Shown: one piece after another, positions 17,432 through 26,757 of the stretch | Layout of the letters: every line of letters begins with the position of its first letter | Position numbering within the stretch: position 1 is the first letter of the stretch | NCBI RefSeq assembly: GCF_009650765.1 | Contig: NZ_CP045740.1 | Location: 4,626,001-4,690,000 of the forward strand | Direction of reading: 5' to 3' | Length of the DNA stretch: 64,000 bases | Origin: Streptomyces sp. SUK 48 | GTDB taxonomy: Bacteria; Actinomycetota; Actinomycetes; Streptomycetales; Streptomycetaceae | Translations under genes and position numbers: made by a program | The notes under the pieces: model-generated | Databases searched by the model: none | Told to the model about the DNA's origin: nothing | The model's input: only the letters and a program-made list of their open reading frames with translations

Positions 17432-17895
17432 CCCCGGTCCGCCTCGCGCGGGACTCGGATCTCCCCGGGTTCCTCGCCCTGGCGGCAGAGGTGGAGCACT
17501 GGTTCGGCCCGATGGTGGACGATCCCGGTTTCACCGAGGCCGTGGAGCGGAGCATCGGCCGCGGCGCGGCGCTGGTGGCCCAGGCCGCGTCCGGGGAGCT
17601 CCTGGGCGCCCTCCTCTTCGGCGGCAACCCCCCGGTGCACCAGGTGCACTGGCTGGTCGTCACGGAACGGGCCCGGGGCGAGGGCGTGGGCCGCGCCCTG
17701 CTGGCCGACGCGATCCACCGCTTCGTCCGGCCCCCGGCCACCATCGAGGTGGTCACCTTCGGCCCGGACCACCCCGGCGCGGCGGCGAGCGGCGCCCGTG
17801 CCTTCTACGAGACCCTCGCCTTCACCCCGGCCGAAGCGGCCGCCCCGGGCCCGGAGGGCGGTTCCCGCCAGGTGTACCGCCGGACGCTGGCCTGA
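17428..17895 (+). CDS. GNAT acetyltransferase
   Basis: A 155-aa GNAT-fold enzyme. The acetyl-CoA binding motif A is ERARGEGVGRALLADAI and the C-terminal strand carries ARAFYETLAF. It starts at GTG 17428, overlapping the DUF3027 stop by four bases, so the two proteins are made together. The substrate is unknown; co-translation hints at the DUF3027 protein or a shared partner. Confidence 0.85.
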   Translation: MTPVRLARDSDLPGFLALAAEVEHWFGPMVDDPGFTEAVERSIGRGAALVAQAASGELLGALLFGGNPPVHQVHWLVVTERARGEGVGRALLADAIHRFVRPPATIEVVTFGPDHPGAAASGARAFYETLAFTPAEAAAPGPEGGSRQVYRRTLA

Positions 17896-17976
17896 CGGGC
17901 GAGGCGTGCCGACGGGTGGGGCGCGGGACGGTCCGACGGGCCACGCGCACCCCGCTCACCGCCGCCCGCCCCCTCA

Positions 17977-17995
17977 CCCACCCGCCCCACACCCC
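17977..17995 (-). other. Possible G-quadruplex on the minus strand
   Basis: Read on the minus strand, four G-runs (4, 4, 3 and 3) are separated by loops of 3, 1 and 1 bases, matching the G3+N1-7 pattern. It lies in a C-rich, G-poor tract about 110 bases upstream of the sacsin-like gene. Confidence 0.4.
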
Positions 17996-18102
17996 ACTCA
18001 CCACCACCCCCGCCCCGCCAAGTGGATTGCGCGGGTAGGCGGGAAACCGGGATGTCGGCGAGGCGCTGTACCTTCTTCCTCACGTCGACGAGGAGTGTGA
18101 AC

Positions 18103-21100
18103 GTGAGCAGCAAGTACGTGCGGCCGGCGGCCGAGGGTGCCGATCCCTTCGGGACGGCCCGGCTGCGTCGCGGTGTCATCGACGCCTGGGCCACCAGCCC
18201 CGCCCGCTTCCGCGAGGACGCCAACGCCGAGGAGGACCTCGTCCTGGGCGGCTACCGGGACCGCCTGGTGATCGAGCTGGCGCAGAACGCCGCCGACGCC
18301 GCCGCCCGCGCCCGCGTGCCGGGCCGGCTGCGCCTCACCCTGCGCGACGGCGTGCTGATCGCGGCCAACACCGGCGCCCCGCTGGACGCGACCGGCGTCG
18401 AGTCGCTGTCCACGCTGCGCGCCTCCGCCAAGCGCGACGCCGACTCCACGCACGGCTCCGTCGGCCGCTTCGGCGTCGGTTTCGCCGCCGTCCTCTCGGT
18501 CACCGACGAGCCCGCCGTCGTCGGCCGGCACGGCGGCGTCCGCTGGTCCCTCGCCGAGTCGCGCGAGCTGGCCGCCGACGCCGCCCGGCACAGCCCCGGA
18601 CTCGGTGACGAGGTCCGGCGCCGCGCGGGCCATGTCCCGCTGCTCCGGCTGCCCTTCGCCGCCGAGGGCACCGCCCCCGACCCGTACGACACCGCCGTCA
18701 TCCTGCCGCTGCGCGACGCGGCCGCCGCCGGCCTCGCCGAGCGCCTGCTCGACGCCGTGGACGACGCGCTCCTCCTCACCCTCCCGGGTCTGGCGGAGGT
18801 CGTCATCGAGATCGGCGACGACGCGCCCCGCACCCTGCGCCGCGGCACCGAGGGCGCCGTCACCGTCGTAGCGGATTCCCGGGAGGGCACCACCCGCTGG
18901 CGCACCGCCTCCGCGCACGGGCCGCTCACCCCGGAGCTGCTCGCCGACCGGCCGGTGGAGGAGCGGCTGCGGCCCCACTGGTCGGTGACCTGGGCCGTCC
19001 CCACCGACGAGCAGGGGCGCCCGGCGCGGCCCCGCACGTCCCCCGTCGTGCACGCCCCCACGCCCAGCGACGAACCCCTCGGCGTGCCCGCCCTCCTCAT
19101 CGCCTCCTTCCCGCTCGACACCACCCGCCGGCACACCGCGCCCGGCCCGCTGACCGACTTCCTGGTGCGCCGCGCGGCCGACGTGTACACCGAACTGCTC
19201 GCCGGCTGGCGCCCGGTGACCGAGGCCGCCGTCGATCTCGTGCCCGGCCCGCTGGGCAAGGGCGAACTGGACGGCGCGCTGCGCCAGGCCCTCCTGGAGC
19301 GGCTGCCGCGCACCGCGTTCCTGCCGCCCGCGCTGCCCGGCGACGGCGGCGAGGACGAGCTGCCCGAGGCGCTTCGGCCCCGGGACGCGGAGATCGTGGA
19401 GGGCGCGGGCGCCGAGACCGTGCGGGTGCTCGCCGAGGTGCTGCCCACCCTGCTGCCCGCCGGTCTGGAGCGCCGCGCCGAGCTGCGCGCCCTCGGCGTC
19501 GCCCGGCTCCCGCTCGCCGACGCCGTCGACCGGCTCGCGGGCCTGGAGAAGGACCCCGACTGGTGGTGGCGGCTCTACGACAGCCTCGCGGGCGTGGACG
19601 TGGAGCGGCTCTCGGGCCTGCCGGTACCGCTCGCCGGGGGCGCCTCCCAGGCTTTCGGCTCCGGAGCAGGCCGTACGGCCATCGGCCCGCGCCAGGTGCT
19701 GCTGCCCACCCCCGACGGCGCCCGGCTCGACGCGGACGTGCTCGCCCGGCTCGGCCTGAAGGTCGCCCACGAGGACGCCGCCCATCCGCTGCTGGAGAAG
19801 CTCGGCGCGCTGCCCGCCACCCCGCGCGCGGTGCTCACCACCCCCCAGGTGCGGGCCGCCGTCGCCGCCTCCCTGGACGACGGGGGCGCCCTCGGCTGGG
19901 AGGAGGACGCCCTGGACGCGGAGGAACTCGCCGACACCGTCCTCGCCTTGGTGCGGGACGCGGGCCTGGCACCCGGTGACGAGCCCTGGCTCGGCGCCCT
20001 CGCGCTGCCCGACGAGGACGGCGAACTCGCCCCCGCCGGCGAGCTGGTGTTCCCCGGCAGCCCCTTCGCCCGGGTGATCCGCGAGGACGAACTGGCGGCC
20101 GTCGAGCAGGAGTTGGCGGACAAGTGGGGCGAACAGCCGCTGACCGCCTGCGGGGTGCTCGCCACCTTCGCCCTGGTGCGCGCCACCGACGTCGTCCTCG
20201 ACCCGGACGAACTGGAGCCCCGCGAGGGCGACTTCGCCGAACCGGACGACGCCGGACTGCTGGACGCCGTGGACGTGTGGTGCGAGGACATCCTCGACCG
20301 CTTCCCGGACAGCCCCGTCCCCCCGGTCGCCACCGAACTCGTCGCCGTCCGCGACCTCGACCTCGTGGACGACGACCACTGGCCCGAGGCCCTCGCCCTG
20401 CTCGCCCGCCCGCCGCTGCGCGACGCCCTCACCCAGCCGGTGCGCGTCCTGCTGCCCGACGGCACCCACGAGGTCGTACGGCCGTACACCGCCTGGTGGC
20501 TGCGCGGGCACCCGGTGCTGGACGGCCGGCGCCCCGCGGGCCTCCTCGCCGCCGGCGGCGATCCGCTGCTGCGCGGCCTGTACGACGAGGCCGACGCCAC
20601 CGGGTTCGAGGACGAACAGGTACTGCGCGCCCTCGGCGTACGGACCTCGGTGGGCGCCCTGCTGGACGAGCCCGGCGGCGCCGCCGAACTCCTGGGCCGG
20701 CTCGCCGACCCGGACCGCCCGGTCACCGGCACCCAACTGCACGGCCTGTACGGTGCGTTGGCCGACACCGATCCGGAACAGGTCACCCTGCCGGACGAGG
20801 TGCGGGCCGTGAGGGACGGGCGGGTGACGGTGGTGGACGCCGCCGACGCCGTGGTCGTCGACTCCCCGGACCTGCTGCCCTTCACCTCCGGCGTGCCCCT
20901 GCTGCCCGTACGGCCCGCGCGCGCCGCCGAGTTGGCCGAACTGTTCCAGGTGCGCCGGCTCAGCGAGTCCGTCACCGGCGAGGTGCACTCCGAGGGCGCC
21001 GAGCACGACGTACCGGACCCGGTGCGGGTGCTCCTCGGCCCGCGCACCCCCGAGACGTACGTCGAGCACGACGAACTGGTCGTGGACGGCGTGGAGATCG

Positions 21101-21267
21101 ACTGGCGGCTCACCGACGACGGGGTGCTGCACGCGGCCACCCTGGAGGGCGTGGCCGCCGGACTCGCCTGGGCGGCCCGGCAGTGGCCGCGCCGCTTCGA
21201 GGTCGCCGCCCTCCTGGAGGACCCGTCCCGGACGGAGGAGCTGGCCCGGGACCGCTGGTTCGACTGA
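18103..21267 (+). CDS. Sacsin/HSP90-like N-terminal ATPase, large protein
   Basis: A 1054-aa protein whose first about 180 residues form a GHKL/HSP90-type ATP-binding domain of the sacsin group. Visible are the Asn box ELAQNAADA, a degenerate ANTGAPL in the place of DxGxG, and the GRFGVGF glycine loop. The remaining 850 residues are acidic, helical and without a recognised catalytic motif, so this may be a chaperone-like or scaffold ATPase rather than a histidine kinase or topoisomerase. GTG 18103 is preferred, with GAGGAG seven bases upstream; GTG 18097 would be too close to it. It follows DUF3027 and the GNAT on the same strand after about 200 bases. Confidence 0.8.
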   Translation: MSSKYVRPAAEGADPFGTARLRRGVIDAWATSPARFREDANAEEDLVLGGYRDRLVIELAQNAADAAARARVPGRLRLTLRDGVLIAANTGAPLDATGVESLSTLRASAKRDADSTHGSVGRFGVGFAAVLSVTDEPAVVGRHGGVRWSLAESRELAADAARHSPGLGDEVRRRAGHVPLLRLPFAAEGTAPDPYDTAVILPLRDAAAAGLAERLLDAVDDALLLTLPGLAEVVIEIGDDAPRTLRRGTEGAVTVVADSREGTTRWRTASAHGPLTPELLADRPVEERLRPHWSVTWAVPTDEQGRPARPRTSPVVHAPTPSDEPLGVPALLIASFPLDTTRRHTAPGPLTDFLVRRAADVYTELLAGWRPVTEAAVDLVPGPLGKGELDGALRQALLERLPRTAFLPPALPGDGGEDELPEALRPRDAEIVEGAGAETVRVLAEVLPTLLPAGLERRAELRALGVARLPLADAVDRLAGLEKDPDWWWRLYDSLAGVDVERLSGLPVPLAGGASQAFGSGAGRTAIGPRQVLLPTPDGARLDADVLARLGLKVAHEDAAHPLLEKLGALPATPRAVLTTPQVRAAVAASLDDGGALGWEEDALDAEELADTVLALVRDAGLAPGDEPWLGALALPDEDGELAPAGELVFPGSPFARVIREDELAAVEQELADKWGEQPLTACGVLATFALVRATDVVLDPDELEPREGDFAEPDDAGLLDAVDVWCEDILDRFPDSPVPPVATELVAVRDLDLVDDDHWPEALALLARPPLRDALTQPVRVLLPDGTHEVVRPYTAWWLRGHPVLDGRRPAGLLAAGGDPLLRGLYDEADATGFEDEQVLRALGVRTSVGALLDEPGGAAELLGRLADPDRPVTGTQLHGLYGALADTDPEQVTLPDEVRAVRDGRVTVVDAADAVVVDSPDLLPFTSGVPLLPVRPARAAELAELFQVRRLSESVTGEVHSEGAEHDVPDPVRVLLGPRTPETYVEHDELVVDGVEIDWRLTDDGVLHAATLEGVAAGLAWAARQWPRRFEVAALLEDPSRTEELARDRWFD

Positions 21268-21304
21268 CCTCCAGAGGTCTCTCACGAAATTCACACGTCC
21301 CGTA

Positions 21305-21331
21305 CAACCGTTGCCCTGCCCGCGTTGTCTG
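21305..21331 (+). promoter_or_regulatory. Possible ECF-type promoter
   Basis: CAACC (21305-21309) and GTCTGA (21327-21332 region) upstream of the secreted-protein gene resemble the AAC/GTC type boxes of extracytoplasmic-function sigma factors, which often control envelope or secreted proteins. The spacing of 18 bases after AAC is at the long end. Confidence 0.3.
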
Positions 21332-21383
21332 ATCTTCAGGAGTCGTCCGGCTCCCGTCTACTTCGTACGCAGGGGAACCGCAC

Positions 21384-22298
21384 ATGCGTATTCGTGCCAC
21401 CGTGGCCGCCGTCTCCGGCGCCCTGGCCCTCTCCGCCCTCGCCCTGCCCGCGGCGCACGCCGCCGGGCAGGAGCGGGTGCCCGCGGGGAACTCCGCGAGC
21501 AAGGCCGCCCACGCCGCCCACCCGGGCCGCGCGGCCTTCGCCGTCGCCGCCTCGGGCACGCCCTACCAGCTGAACGCCACCTTCTCCGCCGTGAAGGTGA
21601 ACAACGGCAAGAACATCGCCGCCGGCACCACCAACGTCGTCAAGGTGCCCGTCTCCTTCACGCTGACGCACGGCACCGAGGTCAACATCCACGCCAAGGA
21701 CTTCGTCGCGGCCATCGAGCTGTACCGCGGCACCTCCTTCGACGACTCGATCTTCTACTTCGACAGCACGGTCTCGGCCTGCACGGACACCTCCAAGACG
21801 GTGGCCTCCTGCAAGGCCACCGTGGCCATCGACCCGACCGAGCTGCTCAGCGAGGACGCCGGCGCCTGGAAGGCCGCCGCCTACGCCGTCGCGTTCAACG
21901 GCCAGAACCCCAGCAAGCCGGCCGACATGACCAAGGTGGGCGTGGCCGTCAAGGACCCGACCAACTCCTACAGCCTCCAGCGCTGGGCGACCCTGAACAC
22001 CGACGCCGCCCCGGAGCCGGTGAAGAAGGGCAAGACCGTCACGGTCTCCGGCAAGCTGGCCCGCGCGGACTGGGAGGACGGCAAGTACCACGGCTACGCC
22101 GGCCAGTCCGTCAAGCTCCAGTTCCGCAAGAGCGGCTCCAGCACGTACACCACGCTGAAGACCGTCAAGACGAACTCCACGGGCGCTCTGAAGACCACGA
22201 CCACCGCCACGGTCGACGGCTACTTCCGCTACGCCTTCGCGGGCACCACGACCACCCCGGCGACCACCGCCACGGGTGACTACGTCGACGTGAAGTAA
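21384..22298 (+). CDS. Secreted protein of unknown function
   Basis: A 304-aa protein with a clear Sec signal peptide (MRIRATVAAVSGALALSALA, then an AHAA cleavage site). The mature part is beta-rich and Thr/Lys-rich, with two Cys in the DSTVSACTDTSK…CKATV loop that could form a disulphide. The C-terminal 100 residues (KKGKTVTVSGKLARADW…AGQSVKLQF) resemble an Ig-like or bacterial surface beta-sandwich domain. It is convergent with the P-type ATPase gene and has its own upstream ECF-like boxes. Confidence 0.8.
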   Translation: MRIRATVAAVSGALALSALALPAAHAAGQERVPAGNSASKAAHAAHPGRAAFAVAASGTPYQLNATFSAVKVNNGKNIAAGTTNVVKVPVSFTLTHGTEVNIHAKDFVAAIELYRGTSFDDSIFYFDSTVSACTDTSKTVASCKATVAIDPTELLSEDAGAWKAAAYAVAFNGQNPSKPADMTKVGVAVKDPTNSYSLQRWATLNTDAAPEPVKKGKTVTVSGKLARADWEDGKYHGYAGQSVKLQFRKSGSSTYTTLKTVKTNSTGALKTTTTATVDGYFRYAFAGTTTTPATTATGDYVDVK

Positions 22299-22329
22299 GC
22301 GTCGCGGCAAGCCGGTGACGCGGGCCCCG

Positions 22330-24726
22330 CTAGGCGGGGAAGCGGCGGTCGACCCACTTCCACAGGAACTCCAGGGCGGCCGCCGCCACCACCGACACCG
22401 CCACCGCCGTCCACGGCATGGCGAGCCCCACCAGGCGTACCGCGAAGAAGTCCTGGAGCGCCGGGACGACCAGCACCAGCAGGAACGCCAGCGCCATCGA
22501 GGCCACCAGCACCACCCGCCACCAGGTGTAGGGCCGGGCGACGATCGACAGCACCCACATGGAGATCAGGAACAGGGTCAGCGTGGCCGCGCTGGTCTCC
22601 GCCGCCAGCTGGCCGGGCCCCGTGTAGTAGTGCCGGGCGATCAGGTACGTCACGAAGGTCGCCACCCCCGCCACCACGCCGCCCGGGATCGAGTACCGCA
22701 TCACCTGGTGCACGAAGTGCGGTCTGGCCCGCTCGTTGTTGGGCGCCAGCGCCAGGAAGAAGGCCGGGACGCCGATGGTGAGCGTGGACAGCAGGGTCAG
22801 ATGGCGCGGCAGGAACGGGTACTCCACCTGCCAGCAGACCACCAGCACCGCCAGCAGGACCGAGTAGACCGTCTTCACCAGGAACAGCGTCGCCACCCGC
22901 GTGATGTTGCCGATCACCCGGCGGCCCTCGCCGACCACCGACGGCAGGCTCGCGAAGCTGTTGTCCAGCAGCACGATCTGCGCCACCGCCCGGGTCGCCT
23001 CCGAGCCCGAGCCCATGGCCACCCCGATGTCGGCGTCCTTGAGGGCGAGCACGTCGTTCACGCCGTCGCCGGTCATCGCCACCGTGTGCCCGCGCGACTG
23101 GAGCGCGCCCACCATGTCCCGCTTCTGCTGCGGGGTGACCCGCCCGAAGACCGTGCCCTCGTCCAGCACCTGGGCCATCTCCGCCGTGTCCTCGGGCAGC
23201 CGCCGCGCGTCCGTCGCCGTCCCGTCCAGGCCCAGCTTGGCCGCGACCGCGCCGACCGAGACCGCGTTGTCCCCGGAGATGACCTTGGCCGAAACCCGCT
23301 GGTCGGCGAAGTAGCGCAGGGTGTCGGCCGCGTCCGGGCGCAGCCGCTGTTCGAGGACGACCAGGGCGGTCGGGCGGGCGCCCTTGGCCGGCGCGGCGTC
23401 GTCCAGGTCCCGGCGGGCCCGCGCCAGCAGCAGCACCCGCAGCCCCTGCTCGTTGAGCCGCTCGGTCTCCGCGAGCGCCGGGTCGTCGGCGCCGAGCAGC
23501 ACGTCCGGGGCGCCCAGCAGCCAGGTGCTGGTCTCCCCGTCGCCCTCGCTGAACGCGGCCCCGCTGTACTTGCGGGCCGAGGAGAAGGGGAGCGACTCGA
23601 CGCAGCGCCACTCCTCGTTGTCCGGGTAGGCGTCGATGATCGCCTGGAGCGAGGCGTTGGGCCGGGGATCGGACTCGCCGAGCGCGCCGAGCACCTTGCG
23701 CACGTACGACTCCTGCGCGCCGTCGAGCGTGCGCAGCTCGGTGACGTCCATGCCGCCCTCGGTGAGCGTGCCGGTCTTGTCCAGGCAGACGGTGTCCACA
23801 CGGGCGAGGCCCTCGATCGCGGGCAGCTCCTGCACCAGGCACTGCTTGCGGCCGAGCCGGATGACCCCGATCGCGAAGGCCACCGACGTGAGCAGCACCA
23901 GGCCCTCCGGGACCATCGGCACGATGCCGCCGATGGTGCGGGCGACCGCGCCCTTGAGGTCGTCGTTCTTGACCACGAGCTGGGTGACGACCAGGCCGAT
24001 CGCGGCCGGGACCATCATCCAGGTGACGTACTTGAGGATCGTGGAGATACCGGTGCGCAGCTCGGAGTGGACGAGGGTGAAGCGCGACGCCTCCTCGGCG
24101 AGCTTGACGGCGTACGCCCCCCGGCCCACCTTGGTCGCGGCGAAGGCCCCGCCGCCCGCGACCACGAAGCTGCCGGACATCACCGGATCGCCCGGCCGCT
24201 TGACCACCGGGTCGGCCTCGCCGGTGAGCAGCGACTCGTCGATCTCCAGCCCGTCGGCCTCCGCGCACGCCCCGTCCACGACGATCTTGTCGCCCGGCCC
24301 GATCTCGATCAGGTCGTCCAGGACGATCTCGTCGGTGCCGATCTCCACGGCCTCGCCGTCCCGGCGCACCGTCGGCCGGGCCTCCCCGATCACCGCGAGC
24401 GAGTCCAGGGTCTGCTTGGCCCGCCACTCCTGGACGATGCCGATGCCGGTGTTGGCGAGGATCACGAACCCGAACAGACTGTCCTGGATCGGCGCGACGA
24501 ACAGGGTGATCACCCACAGCACGCCGATGATCGCGTTGAACCGGGTGAACACGTTCGCCCGGACGATCTCCCCGAGCGAGCGGCTGCTGCGCACGGGGAC
24601 GTCGTTGACCTGGCCACGCGCCCGGCGCTCCGCGACCTCCGCGCCGGTCAGCCCCGTTGCCCGGGTTCTGGGCAGGGCCACCGGGTGCACCGGATCGAGT
24701 TCGGCGCCGGCGTCTATATGGCTCAT
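22330..24726 (-). CDS. CtpE-like cation-translocating P-type ATPase
   Basis: A 798-aa P-type ATPase with LTGE at 167-170 (actuator), PEGL at 273-276 in the ion-binding helix, and the phosphorylated Asp of DKTGTLT at 316, followed by GDGVND later. The MVPEGLVLLTS helix and the 798-aa length resemble mycobacterial CtpE, a calcium-linked P-type ATPase. Ten hydrophobic segments are expected. The ATG at 24726 follows a TAACGT box by seven bases with no Shine-Dalgarno, so it is probably leaderless. The DUF2530 gene lies upstream on the same strand. Confidence 0.88.
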   Translation of the reverse strand: MSHIDAGAELDPVHPVALPRTRATGLTGAEVAERRARGQVNDVPVRSSRSLGEIVRANVFTRFNAIIGVLWVITLFVAPIQDSLFGFVILANTGIGIVQEWRAKQTLDSLAVIGEARPTVRRDGEAVEIGTDEIVLDDLIEIGPGDKIVVDGACAEADGLEIDESLLTGEADPVVKRPGDPVMSGSFVVAGGGAFAATKVGRGAYAVKLAEEASRFTLVHSELRTGISTILKYVTWMMVPAAIGLVVTQLVVKNDDLKGAVARTIGGIVPMVPEGLVLLTSVAFAIGVIRLGRKQCLVQELPAIEGLARVDTVCLDKTGTLTEGGMDVTELRTLDGAQESYVRKVLGALGESDPRPNASLQAIIDAYPDNEEWRCVESLPFSSARKYSGAAFSEGDGETSTWLLGAPDVLLGADDPALAETERLNEQGLRVLLLARARRDLDDAAPAKGARPTALVVLEQRLRPDAADTLRYFADQRVSAKVISGDNAVSVGAVAAKLGLDGTATDARRLPEDTAEMAQVLDEGTVFGRVTPQQKRDMVGALQSRGHTVAMTGDGVNDVLALKDADIGVAMGSGSEATRAVAQIVLLDNSFASLPSVVGEGRRVIGNITRVATLFLVKTVYSVLLAVLVVCWQVEYPFLPRHLTLLSTLTIGVPAFFLALAPNNERARPHFVHQVMRYSIPGGVVAGVATFVTYLIARHYYTGPGQLAAETSAATLTLFLISMWVLSIVARPYTWWRVVLVASMALAFLLVLVVPALQDFFAVRLVGLAMPWTAVAVSVVAAAALEFLWKWVDRRFPA

Positions 24727-24828
24727 GTATCCGACGTTACGTGGCCTTTGCGTGGCCGCCCACCCGGCCTTCCGGTGACGGCGTGGGGCCGTCCGGACCC
24801 GGGGGCCGCTCCACGGGAGTCTCCGGGA

Positions 24829-25101
24829 CTACTCCACAGGGGTGGATTCCGGCCGCTCCCGCGCCGCCCGCTTGAGCGCCGCGTCCCGCCCCCGCACGTA
24901 CCAGATGCCGATCAGGCCGAGCCCGCCCCCGGCCAGACAGGTCCACAGCCACCACAGATGGCCGTGGTCGTGGAACCAGCCGTAGAAGGGGAGCTGGACG
25001 AGGAACAGGACGAACCAGACGATCGTGCCGCCGGTGATGGTGGCGACCACGGGCCCCTCAAGGGGCTCGGGCGCCTCGTGCTGGGGGATCCACTTGGCCA
25101 T
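24829..25101 (-). CDS. DUF2530 small membrane protein
   Basis: A 90-aa protein with two predicted transmembrane helices (TGGTIVWFVLFLVQLPFYGWF and LWWLWTCLAGGGLGLIGIWYV), Trp-rich, and a charged C-terminus. It fits the actinobacterial DUF2530 family of unknown function. It is divergent from the purine permease, with a shared AT-rich promoter region. Confidence 0.8.
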   Translation of the reverse strand: MAKWIPQHEAPEPLEGPVVATITGGTIVWFVLFLVQLPFYGWFHDHGHLWWLWTCLAGGGLGLIGIWYVRGRDAALKRAARERPESTPVE

Positions 25102-25246
25102 GCCCGACAGCTTACGAGGCGATCGGAGGACGGCCCGATCCGCACAAGGACTGCATACGTTCTACGCGCGGAGATAGCGATCTAGTAGTCATACCTTCAT
25201 ACTGAAACCGTTTGTCTTTGACCGCTTCTAATCGTAGGAAACTCCA

Positions 25247-25267
25247 AGAGGGCTCGGGGAACCCTCT
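25247..25267 (+). promoter_or_regulatory. Hairpin in the 5' leader of the purine permease
   Basis: AGAGGG (25247-25252) pairs with CCCTCT (25262-25267) across a nine-base loop (CTCGGGGAA). It ends seven bases before the Shine-Dalgarno (GAGG, 25274-25277). It could hinder or mark ribosome access; no known purine riboswitch pattern is seen. Confidence 0.3.
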
Positions 25268-25283
25268 GGTGATGAGGTCCCGC

Positions 25284-26735
25284 ATGTCCACCTCGGCGCC
25301 TGCCAAGGTCCCCACCCCCGAAAAGCCGGGCGGCGCGTTCGCCGGCGGCCCCCTCGACCGCTACTTCAAGATCTCCGAGCGCGGCAGCACCGTCGCGCGG
25401 GAGGTCCGGGGCGGTCTCGCCACCTTCTTCGCGATGGCCTACATCATCGTGCTGAACCCGATCATTCTGGGCAGCGCGAAGGACATGTACGGGCACCACC
25501 TGGACAACGCCCAGCTGGTGACGGCGACCGCGCTGACGGCCGCCTTCAGCACCCTGCTGATGGGTGTCATCGGCAATGTGCCGATCGCCATGGCCGCGGG
25601 ACTCGGTGTGAACTCGGTCGTCGCCCTCCAGCTGGCGCCCCGGATGACCTGGCCGGACGCGATGGGCATGGTCGTCCTGGCCGGTTTCGTGGTCATGCTG
25701 CTGGTCGCCACGGGTCTGCGGGAGCGCGTGATGAACGCGGTGCCGTTCGGCCTGCGCAAGGCGATCGCGATCGGTATCGGTCTGTTCATCATGCTGATCG
25801 GCCTGGTGGACTCCGGCTTCGTCAGCCGCATCCCGGACGCCGCCCAGACCACCGTCCCGCTCCAGCTGGGCACCGGCGGTCACCTCACCGGCTGGCCGGT
25901 GCTGATCTTCATCCTGGGCGCGCTGCTCACCTTCGCCCTGATGGTGCGCAAGGTGCCGGGCGCCATCCTGATCTCCATCGTCGGCATGACCGTCCTCGCG
26001 ATGATCATCAACGCCGTCGCCACGATCCCCTCCTGGGGCCTGACGGTCCCGAAGTGGCCCGGCAACCCGGTCTCCACCCCGGACTTCGGCCTGGTCGGCC
26101 AGGTCAGCCTGTTCGGCGGCTTCTCCAAGGTCGGCGTGCTGACCGGCATCCTCTTCGTCTTCACGGTCCTGCTGTCGTGCTTCTTCGACGCGATGGGCAC
26201 GATCATGGGCATCAGCGACGAGGCCAAGCTGACCGACGCCGAGGGCTACATGCCGGGCATCAACCGGGTGCTGTTCGTGGACGGCCTCTCGGTCGCGGCC
26301 GGCGGCGCCGGCTCCGCCTCGGCCACCACCGCCTTCGTGGAGTCCACCGCCGGCGTCGGCGAGGGCGCCCGCACCGGTTTCGCGAACATCGTCACCGGCG
26401 GCCTGTTCGCCATCTCGCTCTTCCTCACCCCGATCGCCACGATGGTGCCGTCCCAGGCGGCCACCCCGGCACTGATCGCGGTCGGCTTCCTGATCCTGTC
26501 GCACTCCGTCAAGGAGATCGACTGGGCCGACTACACGATCGCGATCCCGGCGTTCGTGACCATGCTGATGATGCCGTTCACCTACTCGATCACGAACGGC
26601 ATCGGCATGGGCTTCATCACCTTCACCGTCCTGCGCCTGGCCGCGGGCCGCTACCGCGAGATCCCGGTGGCGATGTACGCCGTCTCGGCCGTCTTCGCCT
26701 TCTACTACCTGATGCCGGCCCTGGGCCTGACCTGA
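25284..26735 (+). CDS. NCS2 purine permease (AzgA-like)
   Basis: A 483-aa NCS2-family transporter. The AzgA hallmarks are FFAMAYIIVLNP in helix 1, GNVPIAMAAGLGVNS, the DAMGTIMG-type element in helix 8, and GGAGSASATTAFVESTAGVGEGA-like NCS2 signature residues (split across about 330-355). It imports hypoxanthine, adenine or guanine with protons. ATG 25284 is chosen because GAGG lies six bases upstream; ATG 25272 would start within the Shine-Dalgarno. It is divergent from the DUF2530 gene. Confidence 0.92.
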   Translation: MSTSAPAKVPTPEKPGGAFAGGPLDRYFKISERGSTVAREVRGGLATFFAMAYIIVLNPIILGSAKDMYGHHLDNAQLVTATALTAAFSTLLMGVIGNVPIAMAAGLGVNSVVALQLAPRMTWPDAMGMVVLAGFVVMLLVATGLRERVMNAVPFGLRKAIAIGIGLFIMLIGLVDSGFVSRIPDAAQTTVPLQLGTGGHLTGWPVLIFILGALLTFALMVRKVPGAILISIVGMTVLAMIINAVATIPSWGLTVPKWPGNPVSTPDFGLVGQVSLFGGFSKVGVLTGILFVFTVLLSCFFDAMGTIMGISDEAKLTDAEGYMPGINRVLFVDGLSVAAGGAGSASATTAFVESTAGVGEGARTGFANIVTGGLFAISLFLTPIATMVPSQAATPALIAVGFLILSHSVKEIDWADYTIAIPAFVTMLMMPFTYSITNGIGMGFITFTVLRLAAGRYREIPVAMYAVSAVFAFYYLMPALGLT

Positions 26736-26757
26736 GCCGGTCCGTTCCGCGGCGTCC

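Noticed and set aside
17998-21294. A 1098-aa reverse open frame over the sacsin-like gene
   Set aside because: Pure antisense shadow; the forward frame has clear HSP90-fold motifs and a good ribosome site.
25190-25283. A purine riboswitch before the NCS2 permease
   Set aside because: None of the conserved purine-riboswitch loop sequences or three-way junction could be found.
25112-25315. A 67-aa reverse ORF between DUF2530 and the purine permease
   Set aside because: It overlaps the permease promoter and 5' end and resembles nothing; no ribosome site supports it.
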